Positions 37,754 to 48,507 of a stretch of 64,000 nt of DNA are shown here, piece by piece (the first letter of the stretch is position 1; every line of letters begins with the position of its first letter). The notes beneath the pieces were generated by a model that had not been told where the DNA came from, did not search any database, and worked only from the letters and a program-made list of their open reading frames with translations. The stretch spans positions 1,215,616 to 1,279,615 of the forward strand of contig CP046178.1 of NCBI GenBank assembly GCA_014075255.1, in the 5' to 3' direction. Origin of the DNA: Gammaproteobacteria bacterium. Its GTDB lineage: Bacteria > Pseudomonadota > Gammaproteobacteria > UBA4575. Both the position numbers and the translations under genes were made by a program.

Positions 37754-39826
37754 ATGAATCATCCGCTGCAACTCATTTTCGTTGACAGCAATCCTAATGA
37801 TGTTGAAGAAATGGTTAGTTCCATAAAAACATCGGGGATTGCTGTACGCTCGCGAATTGCTCAAGACGCGGATGATTTAACAACTCTGCTGAACGAAGCT
37901 CAGCCGCATATTATTCTGCATGCTCTCGAAAATAACGAAGTAAGCTTAGAACAAACCGTCTCTACTATTAACGGCCGCGCACCTGAAATACCCATAATTG
38001 CCTTAACAAAATCTTCGGAACAAGACCCTGTCGCGTATATGCAACAAGGCGCTACAACATTAGTAAATAAAAATAACACTGAACATCTGAATCTAGTTGT
38101 AAACAGTACTGCGAAAACTCAATTTCATATTCAGGAACTTAAAGGAGCTGCCGAAAACTGCAATGAGCTTGAAAACCGCTGCCAGAGACTCATGGAAAGT
38201 TCTCGCGATGCAATTTGTTACTTACACGAAGGCATGCATACATATGCAAATGAAAAATATTTAGAAAAATTTGGCTATACCAACAGTGAAGAACTATATG
38301 GTTTGTCAATCATGGATTTGGTCGCACCTGATGACCAATCAGCAATGAAAGACTTGCTCAAACAATTCTCCAAATCAAAAGAAGCCGGAGAAAAAAACCT
38401 TACATTTAAGAAAGAAGACGATGAAACGTTTTCTGCTAAATTTAGCTTCAACCCTGTTAGTGTATCCGGCGAAGAATGTGTACAAATTGTTATACAAAGC
38501 GCCAGTGGTGGTGGTGACACCAAAGAGCTAGAAGAGCAACTGAGCTATCTTAGTGAACGAGATGTACATACTGGCTTCTACCATCGCAGATCTATTATGG
38601 ATCAACTAGATGAGGCAGCGAATACAGCCAAGCATGGAAAAATTTCACAAGCCTTTATTCAAATAGATATCGCTAACTTCAATGATATTAAAGATAAGTT
38701 TGGTATTGCGGCAATCGACAAAGTCAGCAGCAACGTTGCTAGCACACTACGCGACTGCTGCACTGAAAATGAAACACTTTCCAAGTTAACTGAAGAGTCA
38801 TTTGGTGTACTCACATCAAACATAGACACTAAATTCTTAATGGCTTTTGGCGCCAATGTCATTAAAAACTTAGGCGAGTTAATTACCACCTCAGGTAGTG
38901 ATTATATCTCTATCAAACCTGCCGTAGGCGCGGTGAAGATTGACCAATTCACATCCGATGTTCCAGATATCTTAAATAAAGCTAAGAATTGTTGCGATGA
39001 AGCCTGGGAGAATGACGCAAATAAAATCGTTATTTATAAGCCTAATGACGCTCAAATGGGCGAACAAGAAAAAGACGAACGATGGACTCTCAAATTACGC
39101 GAGGCAGTAAAAGAAAATAGACTGGCTCTTCTATATCAACCCATCATTAGCTTGCATGGTGAACCTGGTGAGCGTTACCAAATCTACACTGCTCTTCATA
39201 ATAAAGACAATGAGCTCGTACCGGCTAGTGAGTTTGTTATGCGCATTGAGCGCACCGGCTTTGGCAAAATGCTGGACCGGTGGATCATATTAAATGCCTT
39301 GAAAAAGCTGTCAGAATTGCGCACTAAAGGCGCAGATATGCGTTTATTTATCAAGTTGAGCTCTAACTCAATTCTAGATAAAGATCTACCTGGCTGGTTA
39401 GAAGCTCAATTTAAAACAAATAATATTTCACCTAGTTTTGTTTGCTTTGAAATTAAAGAACAAGTATTAATATCAAATTTCAAAGAATCAAAAATATTAG
39501 TTAGCGCACTACAAGGAATGAAGTCAGAAATCGCAATTGATGCTTTCGGCGCAGGCGACAACCCATCGAAAATTCTTAAAGCAATTCCAGCAAACTACGT
39601 AAAAATCTGTCATAGCTTGATGTCTGATGTAAGTGACAACCAAGAAAATCAGAGTGCTATTCGTGAAATTGCTGAAGCATTAAAACCAATGGGTACAAAA
39701 GTAATTGCTCAATTCATTGAAGATGCAGACACCTTGTCAATCTTATGGAGTTTAGGTATCAACTATACACAAGGTAATTTCCTACAGCCGCCTAGCGAAT
39801 ATCCAAATTACGACTTCTCTCTGTAA
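37754..39826 (+). CDS. fimX: FimX-like REC-PAS-GGDEF-EAL protein with degenerate sites
   Basis: The 690-residue protein matches FimX (691 residues in P. aeruginosa), a c-di-GMP effector for type IV pilus assembly at the pole. Domains are REC (1-125), PAS (140-250), GGDEF (265-430) and EAL (445-690). REC lacks the phosphoacceptor aspartate (His56 in IILHALE). GGDEF is TEESF (346-350), so no cyclase activity is expected. The EAL motif is QIY (476-478) and downstream metal ligands are altered, so no phosphodiesterase activity is expected; c-di-GMP binding could remain. It follows the PilZ-like gene by 181 bp. FimV, its functional neighbour in pilus work, is at 21233-24610. Confidence 0.88.
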   Translation: MNHPLQLIFVDSNPNDVEEMVSSIKTSGIAVRSRIAQDADDLTTLLNEAQPHIILHALENNEVSLEQTVSTINGRAPEIPIIALTKSSEQDPVAYMQQGATTLVNKNNTEHLNLVVNSTAKTQFHIQELKGAAENCNELENRCQRLMESSRDAICYLHEGMHTYANEKYLEKFGYTNSEELYGLSIMDLVAPDDQSAMKDLLKQFSKSKEAGEKNLTFKKEDDETFSAKFSFNPVSVSGEECVQIVIQSASGGGDTKELEEQLSYLSERDVHTGFYHRRSIMDQLDEAANTAKHGKISQAFIQIDIANFNDIKDKFGIAAIDKVSSNVASTLRDCCTENETLSKLTEESFGVLTSNIDTKFLMAFGANVIKNLGELITTSGSDYISIKPAVGAVKIDQFTSDVPDILNKAKNCCDEAWENDANKIVIYKPNDAQMGEQEKDERWTLKLREAVKENRLALLYQPIISLHGEPGERYQIYTALHNKDNELVPASEFVMRIERTGFGKMLDRWIILNALKKLSELRTKGADMRLFIKLSSNSILDKDLPGWLEAQFKTNNISPSFVCFEIKEQVLISNFKESKILVSALQGMKSEIAIDAFGAGDNPSKILKAIPANYVKICHSLMSDVSDNQENQSAIREIAEALKPMGTKVIAQFIEDADTLSILWSLGINYTQGNFLQPPSEYPNYDFSL

Positions 39827-39848
39827 GTTTTTTCACACCTGAAAAAAC
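39827..39848. terminator. AT-rich hairpin between convergent fimX and htpX genes
   Basis: The arms gttttttca (39827-39835) and tgaaaaaac (39840-39848) pair perfectly around cacc, starting at the fimX stop. The U-runs on both strands suit a bidirectional terminator, but the stem is weak because it is almost all A-U. Confidence 0.35.
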
Positions 39849-39885
39849 ATCACTAACAATTCAGTGTATCCACTTTACGGATTTC

Positions 39886-40773
39886 TTATTCGTGGTTTCT
39901 AAGTGCAGCAATACGATCTTCTAATGGTGGATGGGTACTAAATAACTTCCTAAGCCCATCTTTAACCCCACCAGAAATTCCAAAAGCTGCAAGCTGTCCT
40001 GGTAATTCTTCAGGTTGATGCTGAGCTTTTAAACGCTCCAAGGCTGCAGCCATTTTCTCTCTACCTGCTAAGTCAGCACCACCTGCATCGGCTCGGAATT
40101 CACGCCTACGTGAATACCAACTTGCAATCATGGAAGCCAACACTCCTAAAATTATTTGCGCAACGATACTGACAATAAAATAACCAGGACCAAAACCACT
40201 TCTAGATTTAAATACAACCTTATCAACCAGAATACCAACAATACGAGACAAGAATATTACAAAGGTATTTAACACCCCTTGTATTAGCCCCATCGTTATC
40301 ATATCCCCATTTGCAACATGACTAATCTCATGCGCCATAACGGCTTCTGCTTCGTCTCGACTCATTGCATTTAACAAGCCGGTACTTACCGCTACCATCG
40401 CACTATTACGTCGCATCCCTGTAGCAAAGGCATTCACTTCTGGAGTATCAAAAATTCCCACTTCAGGCATACCAATGTTAGCTTGTTCCGCTTGACGTTG
40501 AACGGTATCCACTAACCATTGCTCTGCCTCATTAGAAGGCTGCTCAATCATTTGCACACCCATAGATCTTTTAGCTAGCCACTTAGACATCGCCAAAGAA
40601 ATAAAGGAACCACCAAAACCTATGAGCAGAGACATAATAAATAGCCCAGTCAGCTGACCCGACATACCATTTTGAGCAAGAATTTTATCTAGCCCAAAAA
40701 CTTGTGCTGCAATTCCGAAAACAGCCACCACTGCAAAATTTGTAGCGATCAATAAAAATATTCGTGCGCCCAT
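39886..40773 (-). CDS. htpX: Membrane zinc metalloprotease HtpX
   Basis: HtpX degrades misfolded inner-membrane proteins and works alongside FtsH. The 295-residue protein has two N-terminal and two central membrane helices. The zinc site is HEISH (His148, Glu149, His152), with the distal Glu in FRADAGGADLAG. GFGPGYFIVSIVAQIILG forms one of the later helices. It lies 39 bp after parC. Confidence 0.97.
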   Translation of the reverse strand: MGARIFLLIATNFAVVAVFGIAAQVFGLDKILAQNGMSGQLTGLFIMSLLIGFGGSFISLAMSKWLAKRSMGVQMIEQPSNEAEQWLVDTVQRQAEQANIGMPEVGIFDTPEVNAFATGMRRNSAMVAVSTGLLNAMSRDEAEAVMAHEISHVANGDMITMGLIQGVLNTFVIFLSRIVGILVDKVVFKSRSGFGPGYFIVSIVAQIILGVLASMIASWYSRRREFRADAGGADLAGREKMAAALERLKAQHQPEELPGQLAAFGISGGVKDGLRKLFSTHPPLEDRIAALRNHE

Positions 40774-40812
40774 TAGGAAACCCTCATAAAACTTAAGTTG
40801 TTCAATCTATAT

Positions 40813-43092
40813 TTAATTTAAACCTTGCTCTTGGTCGTCCTTGAAATGCACCTCTATAGCATCAATATTTCGATATCCTTGAGAAAGCTTTAAGCCTCTT
40901 TGACCACGTTCACCCTCAAAAGTGTCAATCTCGTCGCCTTTCATTTTTTTAGTACGCTTACCCGAATATAAAGTTATCGCCTCACCATCCTGTACCAACG
41001 CAATGGCACGCATAGATTCTTCGCCACTAACAACCTTCTTGCTCGGTATATTAATAATTTTATTGCCTTTGCCTTTTGGTAAAATTGGTACATCGCTCAA
41101 TGGGATAACCAACATATTCCCCTCTGAACCGATAGAAACCACCCAATCTTCTTCAATGTCCCGCACCCTAACTGGCGCTAATGCCAGCGCCCCCTTAGGA
41201 ACGGAGAGCAACGCTTTACCCGCACGATTTTTAGTAAACATATCCTCAAGTTTTCCGACGAATCCATAACCTGCACTACTTGATATTAAGTACAAATCTG
41301 ATGGTTCGCCCATCATTACACCAACAAACACTGCGCCATCCGCAGGTTTCAGTTTGCCGCTTAAAGGCTCACCTTGGCCACGCGCAGAAGGCAATGTATG
41401 CGCAGCTAATGAATAACATCGCCCTCTCGAATCTAAAAACATAGCGTTTAGATTCGACTTTCCATATGCGTGAGCTTGATAGGTATCTCCAGACTTATAA
41501 TTTAGTTCGCGCACATCCACTTCAGTACCTTTAGCCGCGCGCACCCAGCCTTTTTCTGATAGCACCACAGTAACTGCTTCTGAGGGCACTAATTTAGATT
41601 CATCAATTGCAGCAGCTACTTCGCGTTTAACTAATTTAGATCGACGTTCATCTCCAAACTCTTCAGCATCTTGCTTAAGCTCTTTTTTAACTAAAGTTTT
41701 TAAACGCGCACTAGAACCTAATGTTTGCACAATGGATTTACGCTCTTCGCTTAATTCTTTTTTCTCAGCCTTAATTTTTATCTCTTCAATCTTTGCTAAA
41801 TTACGTAATTTTAAATTCAGAATAAATTCGGCTTGTTCATCACTGAGTTTAAATTTTTTAATTAATTTAGCTTTAGGATCATCTTCGGTACGAATTATCT
41901 TGATGACTGCATCAATATTTAGATATGCAATTAACAGTCCTTCTAATTCATGTAATCGCTTTGAAACTTTATCTAAACGCCATTGCAATCTTCGTTTAAC
42001 GGTTTCAATACGAAACGCCAACCATTCCTTGAGAACCATTCGAAGATTTTTAACTTGAGGTCGACCATCAATACCAATCATATTTAAATTGGCACGATAG
42101 TTACGTTCGAAATCAGTAGTAGCAAACAGATGTGACATTAAGTCATCCATGTCTATTCGATTATTTTTTGGCGTAATCACAATTCGAATTGGATTTTCGT
42201 GATCAGACTCATCACGCAAATCTTGCACCATCGGTAACTTCTTTGCTTGCATTTGTTGGGCAATTTGCTCAAGCACTTTAGCCCCAGATACCTGATGCGG
42301 TAGGGCAGTAACCACGATATCGGAATCTTCTTTAACGTATACTGCTCGCATCCGAATCGAACCATTACCAGTTTCATAAATTTCTTTAATTTCTTTCGGA
42401 TCTGAAATAATTTCAGCATCAGTGGGATAATCCGGACCTTTAACAAACTTGCAAAGGTCTTTAACGGTCGCCTTAGGGTTATCTAGCAGATGCACACAAG
42501 CGCCCACAACCTCTTTTATATTATGTGGAGGAATATCAGTCGACATTCCCACCGCAATGCCCATGCCACCATTTAATAAAACATTGGGCAATCGTGCAGG
42601 TAAGACAAGTGGCTCCTGCATAGTCCCATCAAAGTTCGGCGCCCACTCTGTAGTACCTTGATCTAGCTCTTGCAACAAAGCTTTAGCGTATCTGGTTAAT
42701 CGCGACTCTGTGTAGCGCATCGCGGCAAAAGATTTTGGATCATCGGTTGAACCCCAATTTCCCTGCCCATCTATGAGAGGATAACGATAGGAAAAAGATT
42801 GCGCCATCAACACCATGGCTTCATAACAAGCACTGTCTCCATGTGGATGATATTTACCTAACACATCACCTACGGTACGAGCAGATTTTTTATGCTTTGA
42901 TACAGCAGATAGACCCAGCTCTGACATAGCGTAAATTATTCTGCGCTGCACAGGTTTTAAACCGTCACCAATGCTAGGTAAAGCCCTATCAAGAATTACA
43001 TACATGGAATATTCCAAGTACGCTTTTTCTGCAAACTCCTGGATAGGCAGCTTGTCTGAAGGATCAAAATCCATTTCTAAATTATCACTCAT
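40813..43092 (-). CDS. parC: DNA topoisomerase IV subunit A
   Basis: ParC cuts and rejoins DNA for decatenation of daughter chromosomes. The 759-residue protein has the catalytic Tyr127 in [10 protein letters not shown] and the quinolone-region GDSACYE with wild-type Ser87 and Glu91. The C-terminal beta-pinwheel is of the short ParC type, not the longer GyrA type. It lies 19 bp downstream of parE. Confidence 0.97.
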   Translation of the reverse strand: MSDNLEMDFDPSDKLPIQEFAEKAYLEYSMYVILDRALPSIGDGLKPVQRRIIYAMSELGLSAVSKHKKSARTVGDVLGKYHPHGDSACYEAMVLMAQSFSYRYPLIDGQGNWGSTDDPKSFAAMRYTESRLTRYAKALLQELDQGTTEWAPNFDGTMQEPLVLPARLPNVLLNGGMGIAVGMSTDIPPHNIKEVVGACVHLLDNPKATVKDLCKFVKGPDYPTDAEIISDPKEIKEIYETGNGSIRMRAVYVKEDSDIVVTALPHQVSGAKVLEQIAQQMQAKKLPMVQDLRDESDHENPIRIVITPKNNRIDMDDLMSHLFATTDFERNYRANLNMIGIDGRPQVKNLRMVLKEWLAFRIETVKRRLQWRLDKVSKRLHELEGLLIAYLNIDAVIKIIRTEDDPKAKLIKKFKLSDEQAEFILNLKLRNLAKIEEIKIKAEKKELSEERKSIVQTLGSSARLKTLVKKELKQDAEEFGDERRSKLVKREVAAAIDESKLVPSEAVTVVLSEKGWVRAAKGTEVDVRELNYKSGDTYQAHAYGKSNLNAMFLDSRGRCYSLAAHTLPSARGQGEPLSGKLKPADGAVFVGVMMGEPSDLYLISSSAGYGFVGKLEDMFTKNRAGKALLSVPKGALALAPVRVRDIEEDWVVSIGSEGNMLVIPLSDVPILPKGKGNKIINIPSKKVVSGEESMRAIALVQDGEAITLYSGKRTKKMKGDEIDTFEGERGQRGLKLSQGYRNIDAIEVHFKDDQEQGLN

Positions 43093-43111
43093 AATTTATT
43101 CATTTAATTTT

Positions 43112-44998
43112 CTAAATTTCAACCAAATTACCTTTCTTTTGTAACCAAGTTCGTCTATCAGCAGAGCGTTTCTTAGCTAGCAACATATCAATCAGTTGAA
43201 AGGTTTCTTTTACATTGGTTAACGAAAGCTGCACAAGACGTCGAGTATCTACTGCCATCGTGGACTCTCTTAATTGCATGGGATTCATTTCTCCCAAACC
43301 TTTAAAACGCGTGATCGTTATTTTACCGGTTTTCTTTTCGGCCTTAATACGATCTAACACACCTTTCTGCTCTTCATCATCTAAGACGTAAAACACCTCT
43401 TTACCTACGTCGATTCGATAAAGCGGAGGCATCGCCATATATACGTGGCCGGCTTCAACTAAAGTTTGAAAATGCTGTAAAAACAGAGCGCATAATAGTG
43501 TCGCAATATGCAAACCGTCTGAATCTGCATCTGCAAGCACACAGATTTTACCATAACGAAGTCCTGATAAATCTGAACTTCCGGGCTCAATACCAATAGC
43601 AACAGAAATATCATGCACCTCTTGTGATGCTAAAACTTGATCCGAGGAAACCTCCCAAGTATTTAGAATTTTACCGCGCAACGGCATAATCGCTTGGTAC
43701 ACGCGATCTCGCGCTTGCTTGGCTGAACCGCCTGCAGAATCGCCCTCCACTAAAAATAATTCAGTACGCGACAAATCTTCAGAGGTACAATCCGCCAGCT
43801 TTCCAGGTAGTGCTGGACCACTAGCAATTTTTTTACGTACAACTTTTTTACTTTTTCTTAAACGAGTTTCTGCATTGCTAATAGCAAGTTGTGCGATCAA
43901 CTCGCCTGATTCTGCATTTTGATTTAACCAATGTCCAAATGAATCTTTAGCAACCCCAGCAACAAATACAGCGGTCTCTCTAGAACTTAAACGCTCCTTA
44001 GTTTGGCCTGCAAATTGTGGTTCTTTAATTTTTACAGATAACACATAACAAAGCCTTTCCCATACATCTTCAGGAGTAAGCTTTACTCCACGTGGTAGCA
44101 GCTTGCGAAATTCACAAAACTCACGCAATGCTTCAGTTAAACCGGTTCGTAAACCAGAAACATGCGTACCCCCTTGTGCAGTAGGCACTAGATTCACATA
44201 ACTTTCTTTTAGACCTTCCCCTTCTTCCAACAACCAAGTAATGGCCCACTCTACTGCTTCTTCATCGCCTTCAAAGTGTTCACAAAAGCCATCTTGTGGA
44301 AGATACTCAAGCCCTTCTATCGACTCCAATAAATAATCTTTTAAGCCATCCTCATAACACCATTCATATTTCTTCTTGTTTACCTGGTCATCAAAACCAA
44401 TTTTTAGGCCAGGACAAAGAATCGCCTTAGCGCGCATGGTATGCAGTAACTTAGAAACTGAAAAATTATTACTCTCAAAATATTTAGCATCTGGCCAAAA
44501 GCGAATAGTGGTTCCAGTATTTCTTTGCCCTACCGTCCCTACCACCTCAAGCTTGGAGCTCTTTTTGCCTCCTTTAAAAGCCATGTTGTATTCTTTACCG
44601 CCACGACGTACCCAAATCTCAAGATTCTTTGACAAAGCATTCACTACGGAAACACCTACACCATGCAAACCACCAGAAAAAGAATAATTTTTATTAGAAA
44701 ATTTACCCCCAGAGTGCAATGTACTAAGAATGACTTCTACACCAGGTAGCTTTAATTTCGGATGCTTATCCACCGGCATGCCACGCCCATCATCTGCTAC
44801 CTCGAGCGAACCATCTTTATATAACTTGATATCAATAGACTTTGCATGTCCTGATATCGCCTCATCAACGCTATTGTCGATTACTTCATGCGCTAAGTGA
44901 TTAGGTCGAGTGGTATCGGTATACATCCCTGGACGTTTACGAACTGGGTCCAATCCACTCAATACTTCAATATCTGAAGCGTTATATTTCCCTGCCAT
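43112..44998 (-). CDS. parE: DNA topoisomerase IV subunit B
   Basis: ParE is the ATPase subunit that pairs with ParC. The 628-residue protein has the GHKL ATP site (IDNSVDEAISG, DDGRGMPVDKHPKL, GLHGVGVSVVNAL) and the TOPRIM motifs EGDSAGGSAKQ and DADSDGLHI. Length fits ParE rather than GyrB. Its start is 60 bp from the divergent helicase gene. Confidence 0.97.
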   Translation of the reverse strand: MAGKYNASDIEVLSGLDPVRKRPGMYTDTTRPNHLAHEVIDNSVDEAISGHAKSIDIKLYKDGSLEVADDGRGMPVDKHPKLKLPGVEVILSTLHSGGKFSNKNYSFSGGLHGVGVSVVNALSKNLEIWVRRGGKEYNMAFKGGKKSSKLEVVGTVGQRNTGTTIRFWPDAKYFESNNFSVSKLLHTMRAKAILCPGLKIGFDDQVNKKKYEWCYEDGLKDYLLESIEGLEYLPQDGFCEHFEGDEEAVEWAITWLLEEGEGLKESYVNLVPTAQGGTHVSGLRTGLTEALREFCEFRKLLPRGVKLTPEDVWERLCYVLSVKIKEPQFAGQTKERLSSRETAVFVAGVAKDSFGHWLNQNAESGELIAQLAISNAETRLRKSKKVVRKKIASGPALPGKLADCTSEDLSRTELFLVEGDSAGGSAKQARDRVYQAIMPLRGKILNTWEVSSDQVLASQEVHDISVAIGIEPGSSDLSGLRYGKICVLADADSDGLHIATLLCALFLQHFQTLVEAGHVYMAMPPLYRIDVGKEVFYVLDDEEQKGVLDRIKAEKKTGKITITRFKGLGEMNPMQLRESTMAVDTRRLVQLSLTNVKETFQLIDMLLAKKRSADRRTWLQKKGNLVEI

Positions 44999-45058
44999 TT
45001 ATATATCCAAAGTTAAACTAAAATATTATTTATCAAGTTCAGCCAAATAATTGTAGGA

Positions 45059-48000
45059 ATGAAACCACACCAGTATGCTAACCGAATGGCTCATCAAAAA
45101 TCTAATTCAGCAAATTCGAAAGAGACTAAAGCTGATAAGACTGCACTCGCAATCAATCCTGAGGCAAATATCGCTGTATTCGCATCTGCTGGCAGCGGCA
45201 AAACCCATCTCCTCGTACATAGAATTCTAAAACTACTACTTAGCGGTGTAGAACCCTCGCATATTCTTGCGATCACATTCACGCGCAAAGCAGCCGCCGA
45301 AATGCAGGAACGTTTAATGAAAGTTCTAGCAGAATGGGCTAATGCGAGTGAATCACAAGCTAAAACCATACTACAAAATCTCTCCCACCCCCACGATGGC
45401 GCAAGCATAGCAAAAGCTAGGAAATTATATGAAGAATTATTATTTTCAGAATATGAAATACGCATAACTACTTTTCACGCATTTTGCCAGGATATCCTAA
45501 AACGATTTGCTATCCATGCAGGTGTGCCCGCGGGCTTTCACGTTATAGAAACCAACGATGAGCTCAAACAGGAAGCGCGTAAAAACTTATTTAAAACGGC
45601 TCAGCAGGGTGATCAAGAACTAAGCAGAGCTCTTTTCACTCTTCTACAACATTGCAGCACAGTAAATAATGTACATGAGGTGCTTGATACGTTCATCGAC
45701 TCAAGAAGCGATTGGCGGAGCTTTACTGAAAACCAAGAAAACCCTGCTCACTATGCGAATGAATGCCTTGAAAAGCTGGTTTTTCCCAAACAAAAAGAGG
45801 CAGACAAAGACCTTAGCCTGCTCATACCAGATTTAAATAAATATCTAGCTTACCTATCAATCCACAAAACGAAAACCTATCAGTCTTATTGCGAAATACT
45901 ATCTTCTGCTTTAGAACACAGGCCGTTAGAGCGTGATCAACTAATGGCTATTACACCTATATTCTTCACCAGTAAAATGGAAATGAGGGAAATAAAAGCA
46001 AGCAAGGCATTAGAAAAAAGTTTAGGTGCCGAAAAGACACAAGATTTTATTTCTTTGCACATTAAATTAAGCGCGCAAATTTCAAACTACTTAGATGTGA
46101 TAAAAAAAGAAAAATTGATCGAATTCAACCAAGCATGGTTTTACGCAGGACATCATCTCTTAGAAGAATATCAAAAATTGAAATTTAACCAACACGCTTT
46201 AGATTTCGATGATCTGGAGTGGTATACCTATTTGCTCCTAAATCAACATGATAATGCAGCTTGGATTCAGTACAAGCTGGACCAGCGTATTCAGCATATA
46301 TTAATAGATGAATTTCAAGATACGAATCCAACTCAATGGAATCTACTCTTTCCCTTACTAACTGAATTAGCATTCGACTCACACGAAAATCATAGAAGCT
46401 TATTTTTCGTGGGTGATGCTAAGCAGTCAATTTACGGATTTAGACGCGCGAACTCTGATTTACAGTTTACGGCAGCCGAATGGGCAAAAGAACATCTGAA
46501 CGCACAAATATTAGAAACAGATGATTCTTACCGCTCATCTCCTGCAATCATAAGTTCTATAAATAAAATTTTTTCTCAACAAGACATTGAGCTAAATAAC
46601 TTTAACTCTCACCAAGCCATCCAATCTGAACTATGGGGCCATGTTCAAGTTACTGCGCTAACACATGCTGAAAATTTAGAAGCAGAAAACTTAAAACAAA
46701 CAGGCTTTCGAGATCCTTTACGTGAACCTAAAGAAATTTTTGAAATCGACAGTCATTTTCTAGAAGGACAGCAAGTCGCAAGTAAAATTAGTAAATTAAT
46801 ATCTGACTCTACACCCATTATGGAGAATCAAACTCCACGAGCTATTAAATTTAGCGACATCATTATCCTTGCCAGAAACCGAACTCATTTGGCACAACTA
46901 GAACTCGCACTAAGCGAACAACATATTCCTTATAGCAGCACTTATGATGGAGACTTCCTAAATAAACTCGAAGTCCAAGATATACTGTCATTGCTCACTT
47001 ATTTGATTCAATCACATAATGACTTGGCACTTGCACAAGTGTTGCGATCACCATTGTATGGGATGAACGACCAAGACTTGATGGAGATAGCCTGCATGTC
47101 TGCAAGCTCTTGGCATGAAAAACTAAAATCCTATACAGAGACATCAACTAACACACTTGCGAAACAAGCATTTGAGCAATTGCAAAACTGGCGTAACCTG
47201 GCTAATACATTGCCCGTACATGACTTGTTAGACCACATCTATTTTGAATCTAATCTGTTATCACGCTACGCAAGCAGCTTACCAAGCGAAGAGGTGGGCG
47301 GACTAAATACCCAAGTACTCAACAATCTAATTGCACTTTTACAACTGAGTTTAGATTTAGATGCCGGTAGATATTCAAGCGTTCAATCGTTTTTAACCTC
47401 ATTGCAATCAAGCCCTGCCATTGGCATGACACAGCTACCGCAACATGATGATGCAGTACAGATCATGACTGTACATTCAGCAAAAGGCTTAGAGGCACCT
47501 GTAGTCTTTCTTGTTGACAGTGGCCCCAAAAAACCACAATTACAAACTTATAAATCTATGATTAATTGGCCTTCTCATGCACATCGGCCCGAACAATTTT
47601 TCTTGCTTGGACGCAAAGATGGTATAGATATCACCACTCAATCCATTATCGACCAACAAGCAAATATTAATTGGAATGAAGAACTAAATTTATTATACGT
47701 AGCACTTACTCGCGCAAAACAGTATTTATATATTAGCGGTACTGCAGCAAAACTAAGCTCAGAAAAATCTTGGCACTCTATTATTTGTAATGCGTTATGT
47801 GAAGAATCTCTAGATGCAGAAAAACCTGTGTGGAAGTTCGAATTTGGCTCACCGCCATCGATTACAAAACAAAATCCGACTAAAGTGGTTAAAATCCCAT
47901 CAATTAACTATGATCTAAGCAAACCCTTACCAACACAAGAAACCATTAATGACGATGCTCAACAGGCAGCTCCAGAAAACATAGAGCACGCCAATTATGG

Positions 48001-48472
48001 GACGCTAGTGCATAAAATTTTTGAGCTGTTTGAACAAAAGCATACTAGAAATGGTTCAGCATTTAAGATAGCAGTAGAAGCTTCACTTGGGATTAAGATT
48101 AATTCTAAAGAATTTGAAAATGCAGTGAATGAAGTCACTAATTGCTTAAAGTCTACCGATATTAAACATGTGTTCAGTTCCGTTAACGGTCGTGAAGCAT
48201 TAAAAGAAGTACCGATCAGCTTTATCAGAAATGGAAAAGCTTTATATCGAGTCATCGACCATTTAGTAATTGACCATAACCAAGCATGGATTATTGATTA
48301 CAAGACAACACGTGACGTTAATACTGATTCTATGCATGAAACTGCAAAGCAGTACCAGCATCAAATCAGCACATATATTTATGCGGTAAAAAAACTTTAC
48401 CCAGGAAAATCTATTCGAGCATCCATCTTATTTACAGCAATCCCAGCGCTATATGACATTGAACTAGAATAG
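45059..48472 (+). CDS. AddA-like UvrD helicase-nuclease
   Basis: The 1137-residue protein is a superfamily 1A helicase fused to a PD-(D/E)XK nuclease, the form of AddA in double-strand break repair. Walker A is AGSGKT (44-49), Walker B DEFQDT (417-422), with GDAKQSIYGFRRA and the C-terminal helicase motif VMTVHSAKGLEAPVVF (read here as IMTVHSAKGLE). The nuclease core is near residue 1060-1085 (VIDHLVIDH, IIDYKTT). No addB gene is in view; it stands alone, divergent from parE. It could work with an AddB encoded elsewhere or independently. Confidence 0.88.
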   Translation: MKPHQYANRMAHQKSNSANSKETKADKTALAINPEANIAVFASAGSGKTHLLVHRILKLLLSGVEPSHILAITFTRKAAAEMQERLMKVLAEWANASESQAKTILQNLSHPHDGASIAKARKLYEELLFSEYEIRITTFHAFCQDILKRFAIHAGVPAGFHVIETNDELKQEARKNLFKTAQQGDQELSRALFTLLQHCSTVNNVHEVLDTFIDSRSDWRSFTENQENPAHYANECLEKLVFPKQKEADKDLSLLIPDLNKYLAYLSIHKTKTYQSYCEILSSALEHRPLERDQLMAITPIFFTSKMEMREIKASKALEKSLGAEKTQDFISLHIKLSAQISNYLDVIKKEKLIEFNQAWFYAGHHLLEEYQKLKFNQHALDFDDLEWYTYLLLNQHDNAAWIQYKLDQRIQHILIDEFQDTNPTQWNLLFPLLTELAFDSHENHRSLFFVGDAKQSIYGFRRANSDLQFTAAEWAKEHLNAQILETDDSYRSSPAIISSINKIFSQQDIELNNFNSHQAIQSELWGHVQVTALTHAENLEAENLKQTGFRDPLREPKEIFEIDSHFLEGQQVASKISKLISDSTPIMENQTPRAIKFSDIIILARNRTHLAQLELALSEQHIPYSSTYDGDFLNKLEVQDILSLLTYLIQSHNDLALAQVLRSPLYGMNDQDLMEIACMSASSWHEKLKSYTETSTNTLAKQAFEQLQNWRNLANTLPVHDLLDHIYFESNLLSRYASSLPSEEVGGLNTQVLNNLIALLQLSLDLDAGRYSSVQSFLTSLQSSPAIGMTQLPQHDDAVQIMTVHSAKGLEAPVVFLVDSGPKKPQLQTYKSMINWPSHAHRPEQFFLLGRKDGIDITTQSIIDQQANINWNEELNLLYVALTRAKQYLYISGTAAKLSSEKSWHSIICNALCEESLDAEKPVWKFEFGSPPSITKQNPTKVVKIPSINYDLSKPLPTQETINDDAQQAAPENIEHANYGTLVHKIFELFEQKHTRNGSAFKIAVEASLGIKINSKEFENAVNEVTNCLKSTDIKHVFSSVNGREALKEVPISFIRNGKALYRVIDHLVIDHNQAWIIDYKTTRDVNTDSMHETAKQYQHQISTYIYAVKKLYPGKSIRASILFTAIPALYDIELE

Positions 48473-48483
48473 ATAGTCCAAAA

Positions 48484-48507
48484 GCACTGCGATAAATTTC
48501 AGTGCTA
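48484..48507 (-). terminator. Terminator hairpin at the end of dsbC
   Basis: The arms agcactg and cagtgct pair around a 10-base loop; on the minus strand the stem is followed by TTTT. It overlaps the dsbC stop codon and lies between convergent genes. Coordinates are good to about one base. Confidence 0.45.
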
